Counted from the first letter of the stretch, positions 36,051 through 45,770 are shown. The stretch: DNA of 64,000 nt from Oenococcus sicerae (GCF_004102045.2 NZ_CP029684.2:620001-684000); one strand, 5' to 3'. Made by a program: numbers and translations. Notes: generated by a model not told the origin, from the letters alone.

Positions 36051-37022
36051 TTATTCTTTATCTGCAATTGAAGATTTTTTAATCAATCTGGTCTTGATAA
36101 CTTTATTTTCAGTTTTTTTGTCCCTAATCATTGAGACAATGGTTTCGGCAGCACTTTCTCCCCATTGTTTCTTGGAGTAGTCAATGGTCGATAATTGAGG
36201 ATTCAAGAATTGCCCAATTTGGTCATTATCAAAACCGATAATTGGGATATCACGACCTGGCTGAACACCAAATTTATTCAGTCCTTCATAAAGACCAATC
36301 GCCATTTCATCATTCAAAGAAAAAATACCAATTTTTTTTAAATCCTGTTTGGCAATATATTTTGCAGTATCAATACCGCCACTAATCGTAAAATCACTGG
36401 TCAAAATCGTGACCGGCTGCTTCGTAAATTTCTGAATTTCAGATAAAGAAGCTTCTAAGCGTTGTTGAGAATCATACGAGTCAGTCGGACCAGTAACAAT
36501 TACGTAGTTCTCAACACCAGCGAGGTGGAGCGCATCAATCGCTTGTTTGGCACCTTGCGTATTATCGACAACGACATGGCTAATCGAAGGAAGGGACAAA
36601 CCGCCCCACATCAGAACAATTTTATAACCCTGTTGAGCATAATTTGCAATATCTTCGTCCGGAAAGTTTGGATCTATTATAATAGCACCATCAACCAAAC
36701 GCTGCGGAATAAAAAGGCGAGCCTGATTGCCCCCTGAGCAAACGATTGTTTCATAACCAAATTTTTTAAGCGTACTTGAGATACCGCCAATAACATGACT
36801 ATAAAAATAGCCACTAAAGTCATGTACGTAAACACCGATAATATCGGTCTTTTTTCTTTTTAAAGTTTTACCGGCTAGATTCGGTGTGTAATTGAGCTCA
36901 CGCGCAATATTAGTGATTCTGTCTCTGGTTTTTTCTGATACTTTATCGCTACCGTTGAGCGCGTATGAAACAGTCGAAATCGAAACGTTTGCCTTTTTAG
37001 CAATATCTTTAATGCCAGTCAT
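36051..37022 (-). CDS. LacI-family regulator of the glucan locus
   Basis: A 323-residue LacI regulator: HTH at 1-50 (IKDIAKKANVSISTVSYALN), hinge, then a periplasmic-binding-like ligand domain. AAGAGGG precedes ATG. It sits between the permeases and the esterase. Two copies of GAAACGTTTC, a typical LacI-family half-and-half palindrome, lie before the binding-protein and GH3 genes and are its likely operators. The inducer is probably a glucooligosaccharide. Confidence 0.88.
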   Translation of the reverse strand: MTGIKDIAKKANVSISTVSYALNGSDKVSEKTRDRITNIARELNYTPNLAGKTLKRKKTDIIGVYVHDFSGYFYSHVIGGISSTLKKFGYETIVCSGGNQARLFIPQRLVDGAIIIDPNFPDEDIANYAQQGYKIVLMWGGLSLPSISHVVVDNTQGAKQAIDALHLAGVENYVIVTGPTDSYDSQQRLEASLSEIQKFTKQPVTILTSDFTISGGIDTAKYIAKQDLKKIGIFSLNDEMAIGLYEGLNKFGVQPGRDIPIIGFDNDQIGQFLNPQLSTIDYSKKQWGESAAETIVSMIRDKKTENKVIKTRLIKKSSIADKE

Positions 37023-37037
37023 TAGGCCCTCTTAACC

Positions 37038-37871
37038 TTATTTTTCAGATTGAACACTAAATCCTTGCAAAATGTATTTCTGAAAAATGAGAAATATGAT
37101 AATGATTGGGATCACCATAAATGAAGACCCGGCCATTTGAATGCCATAGTCGGATGTATGCTGTCCTTGCAATAATTGTAATCCAACTGACAAGGTATAA
37201 TATTTTTGATTATTGGCAATAATTAATGGCCAAAGAAATGAATTCCATCCACCAATAAAAGTTAGAATGCCTTGAACGGCGATAACCGGTCGAGACATTG
37301 GTACAATAATATGCCAGAAAATATACCATTCACCAGCGCCTTCCATACGAGCTGCTTCAATCACAGAATTCGGAATGCTTGACATAAATTGGCGGAATAA
37401 AAAGATCGAGAAGGCACCAACGAGACCTGGCAATAAAATGCCAAGAAGCGTATTTGTTAACTTTAATTCATTAAGAATTAAGTACACTGGGATCATCGTG
37501 ACTTGACCAGGAATCATCATCGTCGCCATTACTGCCAAAAATAAAACTTTTTTACCAAAGAAATGAAATTTCGCAAAACCATATCCCGCAATTGCGTTCA
37601 ATAGTAATCCAAAAAACGAGGACGCGGTGATAATTAATGTATTTTTTAAATAAACGCCAAAGTTGCCACTAACAAACAAGCTCATATAATTTTGGAAAGT
37701 CCAATGTTTTGGCAACAAGCTCTGGGTCATTTGCGATATTTCCGCATTCGTTTTAAACGACGATAGAAACATCCAAAGAAAAGGCATCATCGTGATTAAA
37801 CCCCATATGAGCAAAATCACACTGATAATGGTCTTGTTTCTTTTATCCACAAACGAACGAGTTCCAAGCAT
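37038..37871 (-). CDS. Sugar ABC permease, MalG type
   Basis: A 277-residue permease with six helices and the EAA loop EAARMEGAGEWYIFWHIIVP. It is the second membrane subunit of the CUT1 transporter. ATG 37871 is 10 bases after AAGGAG; a TTG two codons earlier, overlapping the upstream stop, is the alternative start. No ATPase gene is present here, as usual for CUT1 systems that share an MsmK-type ATPase. Confidence 0.88.
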   Translation of the reverse strand: MLGTRSFVDKRNKTIISVILLIWGLITMMPFLWMFLSSFKTNAEISQMTQSLLPKHWTFQNYMSLFVSGNFGVYLKNTLIITASSFFGLLLNAIAGYGFAKFHFFGKKVLFLAVMATMMIPGQVTMIPVYLILNELKLTNTLLGILLPGLVGAFSIFLFRQFMSSIPNSVIEAARMEGAGEWYIFWHIIVPMSRPVIAVQGILTFIGGWNSFLWPLIIANNQKYYTLSVGLQLLQGQHTSDYGIQMAGSSFMVIPIIIIFLIFQKYILQGFSVQSEK

Positions 37872-37873
37872 GA

Positions 37874-38767
37874 TCAAGATTCTCCTTGCTGTTTCTTTTG
37901 AATTCTAAATTGAATAGAAGTGGCAACGATAATGGCAATAAACATAACAAATGAAGCAGCCGCTGCATAACCAAAATTCGAATTCTGAAAACCATTTTGG
38001 TAAACAAATAAAGCAACAGAACTAGTACTATTTAGCGGCCCACCTTGTGTCATAACGAATGGCTCATCAAAGAATTGAAACCAGCCTATTAAGGTCGTAA
38101 CCAGGACAAAGAAGATAGAGAAATTTAAAGAAGGTAGTGTAATATGCTTTGTTTGTTCCCACCTATTAGCACCATCTAACTCAGCAGCTTCATATAGAGA
38201 TTTTGGAATTCCTTGTAGAGCCGCCAAAAAAATCAGCATGTTCAAACCAATCGCTTTCCACAAAGCTAGAATAATCAGCGAAATTTTAGCTGTCGCCGGA
38301 TCATTTAACCACTGAAGTCCAGGAATACCAAGGTGACTAAGAAGTTCGTTAATAAGTCCGTTATTCGGGTTATACATATAAGTCCAGACAACCGCTACAG
38401 CGACTGTATTGGTAATTGATGGCGTATAAAAAATCAATCTCATTAACTTGAAAAATCTGTTCTGGCCGTAGTTGATCATTAAAGCTGCGCCGAGCGAAAG
38501 AATAACTACTAGCGGAACACCAATTACAACATAATAAACAGTATTTGAAACAGATTGAATAAACGTTGAATCACTGAATAAATTGATAAAATTCGTTAAA
38601 CCAATAAACTTAACTGACGTCCAATCTCCTAGGCCAGTAATATTCAAATTCGTAAAACTAATAAACAGTGCTATCAGGATAGGAATGAGTGAGAAAAATA
38701 AAAGTAAGATAATGGCTGGTCCAACGAAAGTATATGGGATCAGTTTGGACTTTATTGATTTATGCAT
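37874..38767 (-). CDS. Sugar ABC permease, MalF type
   Basis: A 297-residue permease with six helices and the EAA loop EAAELDGANRWEQTKHITLP. First membrane subunit of the CUT1 glucooligosaccharide importer. GAAGGAGG lies before ATG 38767. It is preceded by a 12-bp inverted repeat in the gap after the binding-protein gene. Confidence 0.88.
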   Translation of the reverse strand: MHKSIKSKLIPYTFVGPAIILLLFFSLIPILIALFISFTNLNITGLGDWTSVKFIGLTNFINLFSDSTFIQSVSNTVYYVVIGVPLVVILSLGAALMINYGQNRFFKLMRLIFYTPSITNTVAVAVVWTYMYNPNNGLINELLSHLGIPGLQWLNDPATAKISLIILALWKAIGLNMLIFLAALQGIPKSLYEAAELDGANRWEQTKHITLPSLNFSIFFVLVTTLIGWFQFFDEPFVMTQGGPLNSTSSVALFVYQNGFQNSNFGYAAAASFVMFIAIIVATSIQFRIQKKQQGES

Positions 38768-38789
38768 CTAAAATGCCTCCTTCAAATAT

Positions 38790-38827
38790 AGGAATATTCA
38801 TCAAAAGTTAATTCAATGAATATTCCT
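38790..38827 (-). repeat. Stem-loop between binding-protein and permease genes
   Basis: AGGAATATTCAT and ATGAATATTCCT, perfect 12-bp arms with a 14-base loop, without a T run. Such structures often stabilise the upstream binding-protein message or allow partial termination, so the binding protein is made in excess over permeases. Confidence 0.65.
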
Positions 38828-38840
38828 AGAAAAATCATGA

Positions 38841-40082
38841 TTATTTGCTAATGAGTTTATTCGTTTGCGTTGTGAAACTATTCATTGTTTTTTGCACATT
38901 CGAATCTTTAAGAGCGATTGTCTGCCAAGCCTGTAGATAATTTTGACCAATTTCATCCCATTGTTTAATCAAAGGCATTGGTTCTGAACTATTTAATTGC
39001 TTACGAAATACTTGAATTTTCGAATCACTTAACGATTTATCAGTCCAAGCAGATTTTAAAGTAGGCATCGAACTACTGTTCTTGTAATAAGTTAACTGAC
39101 TTTTCTTGGTTGACAAATACTTCATTAATTTAACTGCTGCGGCCTTTTTTTTCGTGTAGTTAAATACAGCAATATCGCCACCTCCAGTATTGGAAGTGTT
39201 GCCTTTCTTCCCCGAAGGAAGTTGCGCCACACCCCATTGACTATCTTTTAATCCACTATCTGTTTCCACTGAACTCATCATCCAAGGGCCGGAAATAAAC
39301 ATTGGTACCTTACCGTCTCCACCAAATGACTGGCCAATGGTTAATTTCAGATCTTGTTTTGGTGCAGCACCATTTTTAACAAATTTGTGCAAGTAATTAA
39401 TTGCACCGACCATAGATTTTTTATTAAACTGAGCCTTTCCATTTTTAATTAGCGTCGCGCCATTTTGACGAGCAAACATGAATCCAAAAGTTGGTTCAGA
39501 AGCATCCACGTTAAAGCCATACATGCCAGTACCGCGTTTCGATAATTTTAACGAAGCCTGATAAAGTTGGGACCATGTTTTTGGTGCTTGATTATAACCA
39601 ACTTTTTTCAACAAATCCTTTCTATAATACAAGACTCTCGTCTCAACGTACCAAGGTACTGCGTAGTACTTGCCGCTATATTTGGTCGTATTAACAGACC
39701 CTTCAAAGAAATTGCTAGGACTGATGCTTTTATCTTGATTGACATATTTAGAAATATTCATGACCGTCTTCGAGCTAACCATATTTGGCATTTCCGTAGT
39801 TCCAACGACAAGAACATCCGGACCCGATTTTGATGCAGCCGCAGTCAGTAACTTGTCATTATACTGACTCCAAGGAATGCTTTGAATAGTGACCTTGATG
39901 CCCGTTTTTTTTGTAAACGCTTTAATAATCGGCTTAATGTCTTTGTCGCCATCTCCGCCGTACCAGAAATTAATCGTTTGTGATTTAGCAGATGCCTGTT
40001 CGCTATTAACCGGTAGAACAAATAAACTAGACCCAGCAACAACTGAGACGCCTAAAACTGCTATTGATTTTTTTAAACCCAT
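38841..40082 (-). CDS. Sugar-binding protein of the ABC importer, no lipobox
   Basis: A 413-residue CUT1 solute-binding protein: signal sequence MGLKKSIAVLGVSVVAGSSL to a likely cut after QASA (near residue 32), then TINFWYGGDGDKD and the mature fold. Gram-positive binding proteins are normally lipoproteins, yet there is no cysteine near the cleavage point. It might stay tethered by an uncut helix or be released. ATG 40082 has GGAGG 8 bases upstream. It has its own promoter with cre and LacI-type sites. Confidence 0.88.
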   Translation of the reverse strand: MGLKKSIAVLGVSVVAGSSLFVLPVNSEQASAKSQTINFWYGGDGDKDIKPIIKAFTKKTGIKVTIQSIPWSQYNDKLLTAAASKSGPDVLVVGTTEMPNMVSSKTVMNISKYVNQDKSISPSNFFEGSVNTTKYSGKYYAVPWYVETRVLYYRKDLLKKVGYNQAPKTWSQLYQASLKLSKRGTGMYGFNVDASEPTFGFMFARQNGATLIKNGKAQFNKKSMVGAINYLHKFVKNGAAPKQDLKLTIGQSFGGDGKVPMFISGPWMMSSVETDSGLKDSQWGVAQLPSGKKGNTSNTGGGDIAVFNYTKKKAAAVKLMKYLSTKKSQLTYYKNSSSMPTLKSAWTDKSLSDSKIQVFRKQLNSSEPMPLIKQWDEIGQNYLQAWQTIALKDSNVQKTMNSFTTQTNKLISK

Positions 40083-40115
40083 TCCTAACCTCCAAATAAA
40101 CAATAATAATTTTTC

Positions 40116-40125
40116 GAAACGTTTC
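40116..40125. promoter_or_regulatory. LacI-type operator upstream of binding-protein gene
   Basis: GAAACGTTTC, perfect 10-bp palindrome, 34 bases before the ATG and downstream of the -10. An identical site lies before the GH3 gene. Confidence 0.65.
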
Positions 40126-40145
40126 TAATGACTATATTACACTAA

Positions 40146-40161
40146 TTGTAAACGCTTTCAA
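40146..40161. promoter_or_regulatory. cre site and -35 region
   Basis: TTGTAAACGCTTTCAA fits the catabolite-responsive element consensus at every fixed position. On the minus strand it includes TTGAAA, the -35, with TAATAT 16 bases further, so CcpA binding would block the promoter. Confidence 0.7.
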
Positions 40162-40196
40162 TAGAAAATATTGGATTTCGTAAATTTTTTATATGA

Positions 40197-43100
40197 TTAA
40201 TCAATGTTCGCAGAACCATCATTACGAAAATGTATTTTGAGATTTTGGCCTTTAAATTCATACCGCAAAAACAATTGGCTGCTATTAATCATCTCAACAG
40301 GCAGAACAGCTTTAATTCTTAATGCCCCAGCATCAGGGATTAAACCAATAACTTTTGATAGCAACTCACCAATATAGATACCAGGACCACTACTATATAA
40401 GCGCCAACCACCTTTAACTGCAATTTGGTCTGTGTGTACTTTTTCAAATTGTGCTTCAGCCTCATATCTGTTATTAAAAGCAGCATCAGAACTGCTGAAA
40501 TAAACGTTTGACTGCCTAATATTAGCGTTGTGAACAAATTTATTTAAATTAATCGGATTAACTAGTTGCAGGGCTTGCCAAGCGTCAGAATCACCAGCAA
40601 TAGCTAGTGCGGCTGCATACCTAATATGGGCGTGCGTATACATTAAACCAATCTCACGACCAAAATTAGCTGCCTGCTCTGCTCGCTTAAATACATGACT
40701 AATGCCACCATGATAATGAGCTGGCCTATTCATTAAACGAACCCCATCTGGGAACAATAGGTGATCTTTTATTGTCTTTAAAGTTGTTTGAGATTGCCCA
40801 GTATTAAAAATTCCGCTAATAATACCACGTGTTAATGGAATCAAGCGGTAGTCAATTCTGGTTATTTTGTCACCTGGATAAATAATATTGTCAGTATGGT
40901 GGTCAGGATACATTCTGATAAATCCGGGAAGCGTTTTGCTTTGCATGAAATATTTTTTAAAATCAGCCAACATACGTGTGCTAAGCTCAGAAAGTTCGGC
41001 GGCTAACGGAAGCCCCTGAAAAGACTTGGCTGCCTCTTTTAAAACTTGTATAGTTAATTCTTCAGTCCAAGTACTTGCCATAATTTTTTTCTGTTTGGCA
41101 TCAGCAGGCTGTAAGGTATCATCCCAGTCGCCATCACCATAAGCAGAAACATTCGTGTCGTACAAAAAATTATTTTCAACGTATGAAACTTGTCGTTTAA
41201 TGTGCTTCAACAAAGATTCTGTTTGTTTTGTTTCCTTTTTATCTGCAAAATTCATGTATGGCAATTCAGTATTTAGAATGTCCCTATCTCCCGAAAGACG
41301 AATATAGTCAGCTACAACTTTTAATGGCCAGATAATAATATCTCCGTGGCTTTCATCAGCGAATTGGTCTGCATACTCGTCAAACATAAACCATTGCGGC
41401 CAATTGCCACTTTCAATGAACTGGTGGCTATATAATATTTCAATAATGCGTTTAACCTGATCATAATTTTGTGTCGCTAGAAAAAACTCAGTAGGTCCTT
41501 GTGAGACATCTCTAGTACCCCAGGCCGCACCACCATATTGCTCCAAGCCGTGTGGCGAAAGTAGATGAACAAGTGCATCGTGAGCAAACCAGCGAACGAT
41601 CAAATTCGTTCTCTGCAACTGATCATCAAATTTACGATCAGTTGCAGAAAGTTCAAATCCATGAATTAGTTTTTCGATAGTTTTTTGATGCTGCATTCGT
41701 GACTCGGTCACAGAATAATCAAGTTTTTGGAAATTTTCTTGATCAGAAACAGTTAAATTAATTGATAACTGGCTAGCACCTCGATAGTTTATCGTGAACA
41801 TTTTGGCTTGGAAACCAATGGGGACGTTTTCCAGCAGGTCTGTCTCATCACCCAAACTAATATCAGTAGCATCGGTATTTTCATAATTCATTGCAAAACG
41901 TATATTTGGATTTCTCTCACGCATCAACGAAGTCGCGTTCGGATAAAAAATAATACTATGATTCACTTTTTTGGTCTGCAAAGGATCATGACTATCTTGA
42001 GAATCCATGATAATCTGATCAGTGATAATCAAATCGTATTTTTTATGTTGCATAGAGGTGAACACAAAACTAATAAAGGGTTTTTCCGCAAATGCATCAA
42101 CGCTGATTTTAATTAAGTCATCAGCCAGTTTGTAGTACCAATCAGACGCATTGTAAGACATCACGAAAATTGAAGGTAAGCCAAGCAAAATATAATGATC
42201 AGCTTGGCGAAGATATAGATGCATGCCTTGCATCTTCAGTACATTCAACGGATTCCGTAAATTAGCTGAGAATTTATTCATATTCGTGTTTCCAAAGACG
42301 GTTTGCGAGGCAAAAATGCCCATCATAAATTGTGTTGTAGCCAAAACACGTGTGGCTGGTGTTGAAGTCGAGCTGGCCATGATAATATTGCCGGTTGCGC
42401 GTTCTTGCAGAACTTCTTTAGCTTTTAAAACTGCATGGCTACCATCCTGAAGAAAAAAAGACAATAACTTGCCGTTTTGATATTCTTCTTGAATCCGTTT
42501 AGGAAATAATTCATCAATTTCTTCTTCGGAAAAACTCGAACTGTCCAGTGGCAAACTGCTAATTGATTCTTTTTTGTGAGCGACAGGTAATGATTTAAAA
42601 CTTTCTTCATCATAACTATTTTTCAGTGTCATAAATTCAATTAACAGGTCATTTTCCAAAAAATAAGGTTGCTGATTATCTGAATCGTCATTATCTTGAA
42701 AAGCCGCATAGAAAACGATATTTTCTACTCGGTTTGTCATCTTAAGCGGCATCGTTTGTAAAGCAATTAGCGAAAATTCGTATTGGTAATTATAATTAGG
42801 CAATTGTGCTTTAGTCAAGGATTCCGGAACACCTGTTGCCTTATAGCTTTTCCCAAAGAATTGAAAACCATCGGTTGCGTAAGACTGTAGCGGGTTGAAT
42901 GCCCCTTGCTGTAAATATGGGAATCGGCCATCCTGACTTTGATTTTGCCGTGAAGAAATTGAAATTTTTCCAGCTTTTTTTTCGATGTGATGATCAATAT
43001 ATTGCGAGGCATAAGCTTCGTTTGAGCTAACAAACGAAGGAAGACCAAGACCTAAATCTTGTGTATAAAAAATATCCGTCTGTTTCGAATTATCTGAATC

Positions 43101-43415
43101 AGAAGTTAAATCAATATTCCAAAACCATTTCTGGTCACCCAAATAAAGTGTGACAGTATATGAAATACCATAAAACTCGCCAGACCATTTAGCAGCATGT
43201 TCTGTTAAAGAAAATTCGCTGTTCGATTCAGGTCCAATTAGTTTGGCGTTACGATATTTACCGTTTTCCGAGTTCCTTAAATATATATTAGCAAGACTGC
43301 CATCGATCAAGTTTCCATCAACTTGATTAATCATGATACCATCAGAAATTATTTTTTCGATCGAACCATTTGGCAGAAAATTTATTTGTAAATGATCGTT
43401 TTTTAATGAATGCAT
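40197..43415 (-). CDS. GH94-type phosphorylase, probable 1,2-beta-oligoglucan phosphorylase
   Basis: An approximately 1072-residue clan GH-Q protein. Catalytic-domain motifs: GGAAWGTRDVSQGPTEFFLA, SGNWPQWFMFDEY and AYGDGDWDDTLQP. The size, with a large N-terminal beta region, matches Listeria/Lachnoclostridium 1,2-beta-oligoglucan phosphorylases (about 1085-1110) rather than cellobiose phosphorylase (about 800). It would release glucose 1-phosphate from sophoro-oligosaccharides in the cytoplasm. ATG 43415 is chosen from AGGAG 8 bases upstream; the frame extends 21 codons into GH3. GH149 and GH161 phosphorylases of similar size are alternatives. Confidence 0.8.
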   Translation of the reverse strand: MHSLKNDHLQINFLPNGSIEKIISDGIMINQVDGNLIDGSLANIYLRNSENGKYRNAKLIGPESNSEFSLTEHAAKWSGEFYGISYTVTLYLGDQKWFWNIDLTSDSDNSKQTDIFYTQDLGLGLPSFVSSNEAYASQYIDHHIEKKAGKISISSRQNQSQDGRFPYLQQGAFNPLQSYATDGFQFFGKSYKATGVPESLTKAQLPNYNYQYEFSLIALQTMPLKMTNRVENIVFYAAFQDNDDSDNQQPYFLENDLLIEFMTLKNSYDEESFKSLPVAHKKESISSLPLDSSSFSEEEIDELFPKRIQEEYQNGKLLSFFLQDGSHAVLKAKEVLQERATGNIIMASSTSTPATRVLATTQFMMGIFASQTVFGNTNMNKFSANLRNPLNVLKMQGMHLYLRQADHYILLGLPSIFVMSYNASDWYYKLADDLIKISVDAFAEKPFISFVFTSMQHKKYDLIITDQIIMDSQDSHDPLQTKKVNHSIIFYPNATSLMRERNPNIRFAMNYENTDATDISLGDETDLLENVPIGFQAKMFTINYRGASQLSINLTVSDQENFQKLDYSVTESRMQHQKTIEKLIHGFELSATDRKFDDQLQRTNLIVRWFAHDALVHLLSPHGLEQYGGAAWGTRDVSQGPTEFFLATQNYDQVKRIIEILYSHQFIESGNWPQWFMFDEYADQFADESHGDIIIWPLKVVADYIRLSGDRDILNTELPYMNFADKKETKQTESLLKHIKRQVSYVENNFLYDTNVSAYGDGDWDDTLQPADAKQKKIMASTWTEELTIQVLKEAAKSFQGLPLAAELSELSTRMLADFKKYFMQSKTLPGFIRMYPDHHTDNIIYPGDKITRIDYRLIPLTRGIISGIFNTGQSQTTLKTIKDHLLFPDGVRLMNRPAHYHGGISHVFKRAEQAANFGREIGLMYTHAHIRYAAALAIAGDSDAWQALQLVNPINLNKFVHNANIRQSNVYFSSSDAAFNNRYEAEAQFEKVHTDQIAVKGGWRLYSSGPGIYIGELLSKVIGLIPDAGALRIKAVLPVEMINSSQLFLRYEFKGQNLKIHFRNDGSANID

Positions 43416-43425
43416 CAATAAGCTC

Positions 43426-45594
43426 CTAGTTCTTAAATAAAAATGTGGTTTCAAGTTGTGTTTCACTAGAAAATCCAACTAAAAGATTAAAAAAACCTTC
43501 ATCAGAGGATCGCGTTAAATCAGAATGAATATAAGATAATTCTTGCGTCGAAATCTTAAAATATGCTGTTTTTTCTGAACCAGCGGCGAGTTGTATTCTC
43601 TGAAAATGTTTTAGCTCTTTGATCGGTCTCACGACATCAGCGGTTAAATCATGGATGTACCATTGTAAGGTAGTTGTTCCAGTAATTTTGCTATCATTTT
43701 TGACATTAACCGAAGCTGTTATTGTTTCTCCAGCACCGAAAACTTTATTTGAAAGTTTTAAACCTTTTAAAGTGAAGTTGGCATAACTAAGACCAAATCC
43801 AAACGGATATAAAGGATCATTGCTTGAGTCAATATATTTAGATAAATAAATATTATTTTTATCACTCGGAGAAGTTGTCACAGGCCGACCTGTATTGTAA
43901 TGATTGTAGTAAATCGGGACTTGACCAACCGACCTTGGAAAAGTCATTGAAAGTTTGCCACTGGGATTTACGAGTCCACTAAGAATATCAGTAATAGCAG
44001 CCGCTCCTAAAGTTCCCGGAAACCAAGCCAGCAACACAGCATCAGATAATTGGTCTACAACTGTCAAATCTAAAGGCCGACCAGTGATAACGATGGTTAC
44101 AATGGGCTTCCTTAATTTGGCTAATTCTGTTAACAAGTCAAGCTGCATTTTAGGCAAACGAATATCCGTCATGCTGCTAGCCTCACCGCTTTGCGAAGCA
44201 GTTAGACCAGCGACATAGATAATGACGTCCTGCTTCTTAGCTAAAGCAATAGCTTTTTTCTTTAAATCTGTTTCGTTGTCACTAGGATCAAAACTATAAC
44301 CGTTTTCAAACGCAAGATTTGAGAAATGTGTTGCCATGGCCGCTCTAATCGTTCGTGTGGTTGAAACGTCTCCTTTCCATGACCAATTGCCTAATAAATC
44401 ACCCGTGTCGGCTTTGGCTCCGATTAACGCGATTGATTTTTCAGAATTTACGGGCAAAATATGCTGTCGATTTTTCAAAAGCACTATTGACTCTTCCGCA
44501 GCTTTTTTTGCGAGATCTAAATGTTTTTTTGATAAGACAACTTTAGCTTCCTTTTCTGCGCTGATACCACGATAAGGATCTTCAAATAATCCTAGCGTCT
44601 CTTTTAATTGCAAAACACGGGTGGCCGATTCATCAATTAACCTTTTAATCTCAACATTTGTAGCCGCTAACTTTTCTAGAGATCCCAAAAAAGCAAAAGA
44701 CATCATATCGATATCGGTGCCAGCTTTGATGGCTTTAGCAGCTGCCTGACTGGCATCGTTTGCGACACCATGATCAATCATTTCGTTAATCGCATTCCAA
44801 TCGGAAATAAGAACACCACTAAAGCCAAGTTCTTTTCTCAAAATCTGTCGCATCAAGTGATTATTTCCAGTAGCCGGAACTCCAAACAAAATATTAAAAG
44901 AAGTCATCACTAGCAACGCTTTAGCTTCAACGGCTTTTTGATAAGCAGGTAAATACTGTTCACGAAAACGCCATTCAGACATATCAACTGTATTATATTC
45001 ACGACCAGCCTCTGGTGCACCATAGGCGGCAAAATGCTTTACAGTTGCAGCAACATGGGTCTGATCAATTGGCAATTCACCTTGGTAACCATCCACAAAA
45101 GATTCAGCTAGCATGCCATTCAAATAAGGATCTTCACCAGTTGATTCCATAACTCTTCCCCAGCGCGGATCACGAACTAAATCTGCCATAGGTGAAAAAG
45201 TTACATCGATTCCAGCTGCTGCTGCTTCTGCCGCAGATGCAGCAGCTACCTTTTTAACAAGTTCAGGATTCCAACTAGCGCCTAATGCCAATGGGATTGG
45301 GAAAATTGTTTTGTAGCCATGAATAATATCCGCCATAAACACTAGTGGAATATGGAGGCGATTGTTTGTTAAATATTCTTTTTGAATCTTTATCACGTTA
45401 TCAGCACCAGAAATGCCCAAGACAGAACCAACATTATTCAGTTGTTTCTTTGAAACTTGATAAGACGACAGCGGCCCGGTTACTGATGATCCGTCATCAC
45501 CAAAAAAATCTCCGCTGATTTGTTGCAATTGTCCAATTTTTTCTTCTAGTGTCATTTCTGACAACAATCTTTTTACGTAATCACTTGATAGCAA
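43426..45594 (-). CDS. GH3 beta-glucosidase
   Basis: A 722-residue GH3 enzyme with the TIM barrel, nucleophile Asp in GVLISDWNAINEM, the alpha/beta sandwich, and a fibronectin-III-like C-terminal domain. No signal peptide, so intracellular. TTG start with AAGGAGG 5 bases upstream. It leads into the GH94-type phosphorylase with 10 bases between them. In Listeria the equivalent GH3 (Lin1840) acts on sophorose-type oligosaccharides, completing degradation to glucose. Confidence 0.9.
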   Translation of the reverse strand: MLSSDYVKRLLSEMTLEEKIGQLQQISGDFFGDDGSSVTGPLSSYQVSKKQLNNVGSVLGISGADNVIKIQKEYLTNNRLHIPLVFMADIIHGYKTIFPIPLALGASWNPELVKKVAAASAAEAAAAGIDVTFSPMADLVRDPRWGRVMESTGEDPYLNGMLAESFVDGYQGELPIDQTHVAATVKHFAAYGAPEAGREYNTVDMSEWRFREQYLPAYQKAVEAKALLVMTSFNILFGVPATGNNHLMRQILRKELGFSGVLISDWNAINEMIDHGVANDASQAAAKAIKAGTDIDMMSFAFLGSLEKLAATNVEIKRLIDESATRVLQLKETLGLFEDPYRGISAEKEAKVVLSKKHLDLAKKAAEESIVLLKNRQHILPVNSEKSIALIGAKADTGDLLGNWSWKGDVSTTRTIRAAMATHFSNLAFENGYSFDPSDNETDLKKKAIALAKKQDVIIYVAGLTASQSGEASSMTDIRLPKMQLDLLTELAKLRKPIVTIVITGRPLDLTVVDQLSDAVLLAWFPGTLGAAAITDILSGLVNPSGKLSMTFPRSVGQVPIYYNHYNTGRPVTTSPSDKNNIYLSKYIDSSNDPLYPFGFGLSYANFTLKGLKLSNKVFGAGETITASVNVKNDSKITGTTTLQWYIHDLTADVVRPIKELKHFQRIQLAAGSEKTAYFKISTQELSYIHSDLTRSSDEGFFNLLVGFSSETQLETTFLFKN

Positions 45595-45621
45595 AATTAC
45601 CTCCTTGGTTTCTTTTTAATA

Positions 45622-45631
45622 GAAACGTTTC
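45622..45631. promoter_or_regulatory. LacI-type operator upstream of GH3 gene
   Basis: GAAACGTTTC, identical to the site before the binding-protein gene, 28 bases from the GH3 start. Confidence 0.65.
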
Positions 45632-45664
45632 ACTCATGAACACAATAAAATGATAGCATATTTC

Positions 45665-45678
45665 TTGAAGCGCTTACA
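45665..45678. promoter_or_regulatory. cre-like site upstream of GH3 gene
   Basis: TTGAAGCGCTTACA, one base short of the best cre form; it overlaps the region before a minus-strand TATCAT -10. Supports CcpA repression. Confidence 0.5.
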
Positions 45679-45770
45679 TAAAAATTCCAAATAACATTTA
45701 TCAATAAAAGCCAAATAAAAACCACGAACATAAATGCTCGTGGTTCAAAAAATACTTTTCCACTAAGAAA

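Noticed and set aside
36978-36990. GAAACGTTTG resembling the LacI operator
   Set aside because: It lies inside the HTH coding part of the LacI gene and is not a perfect palindrome; likely chance.
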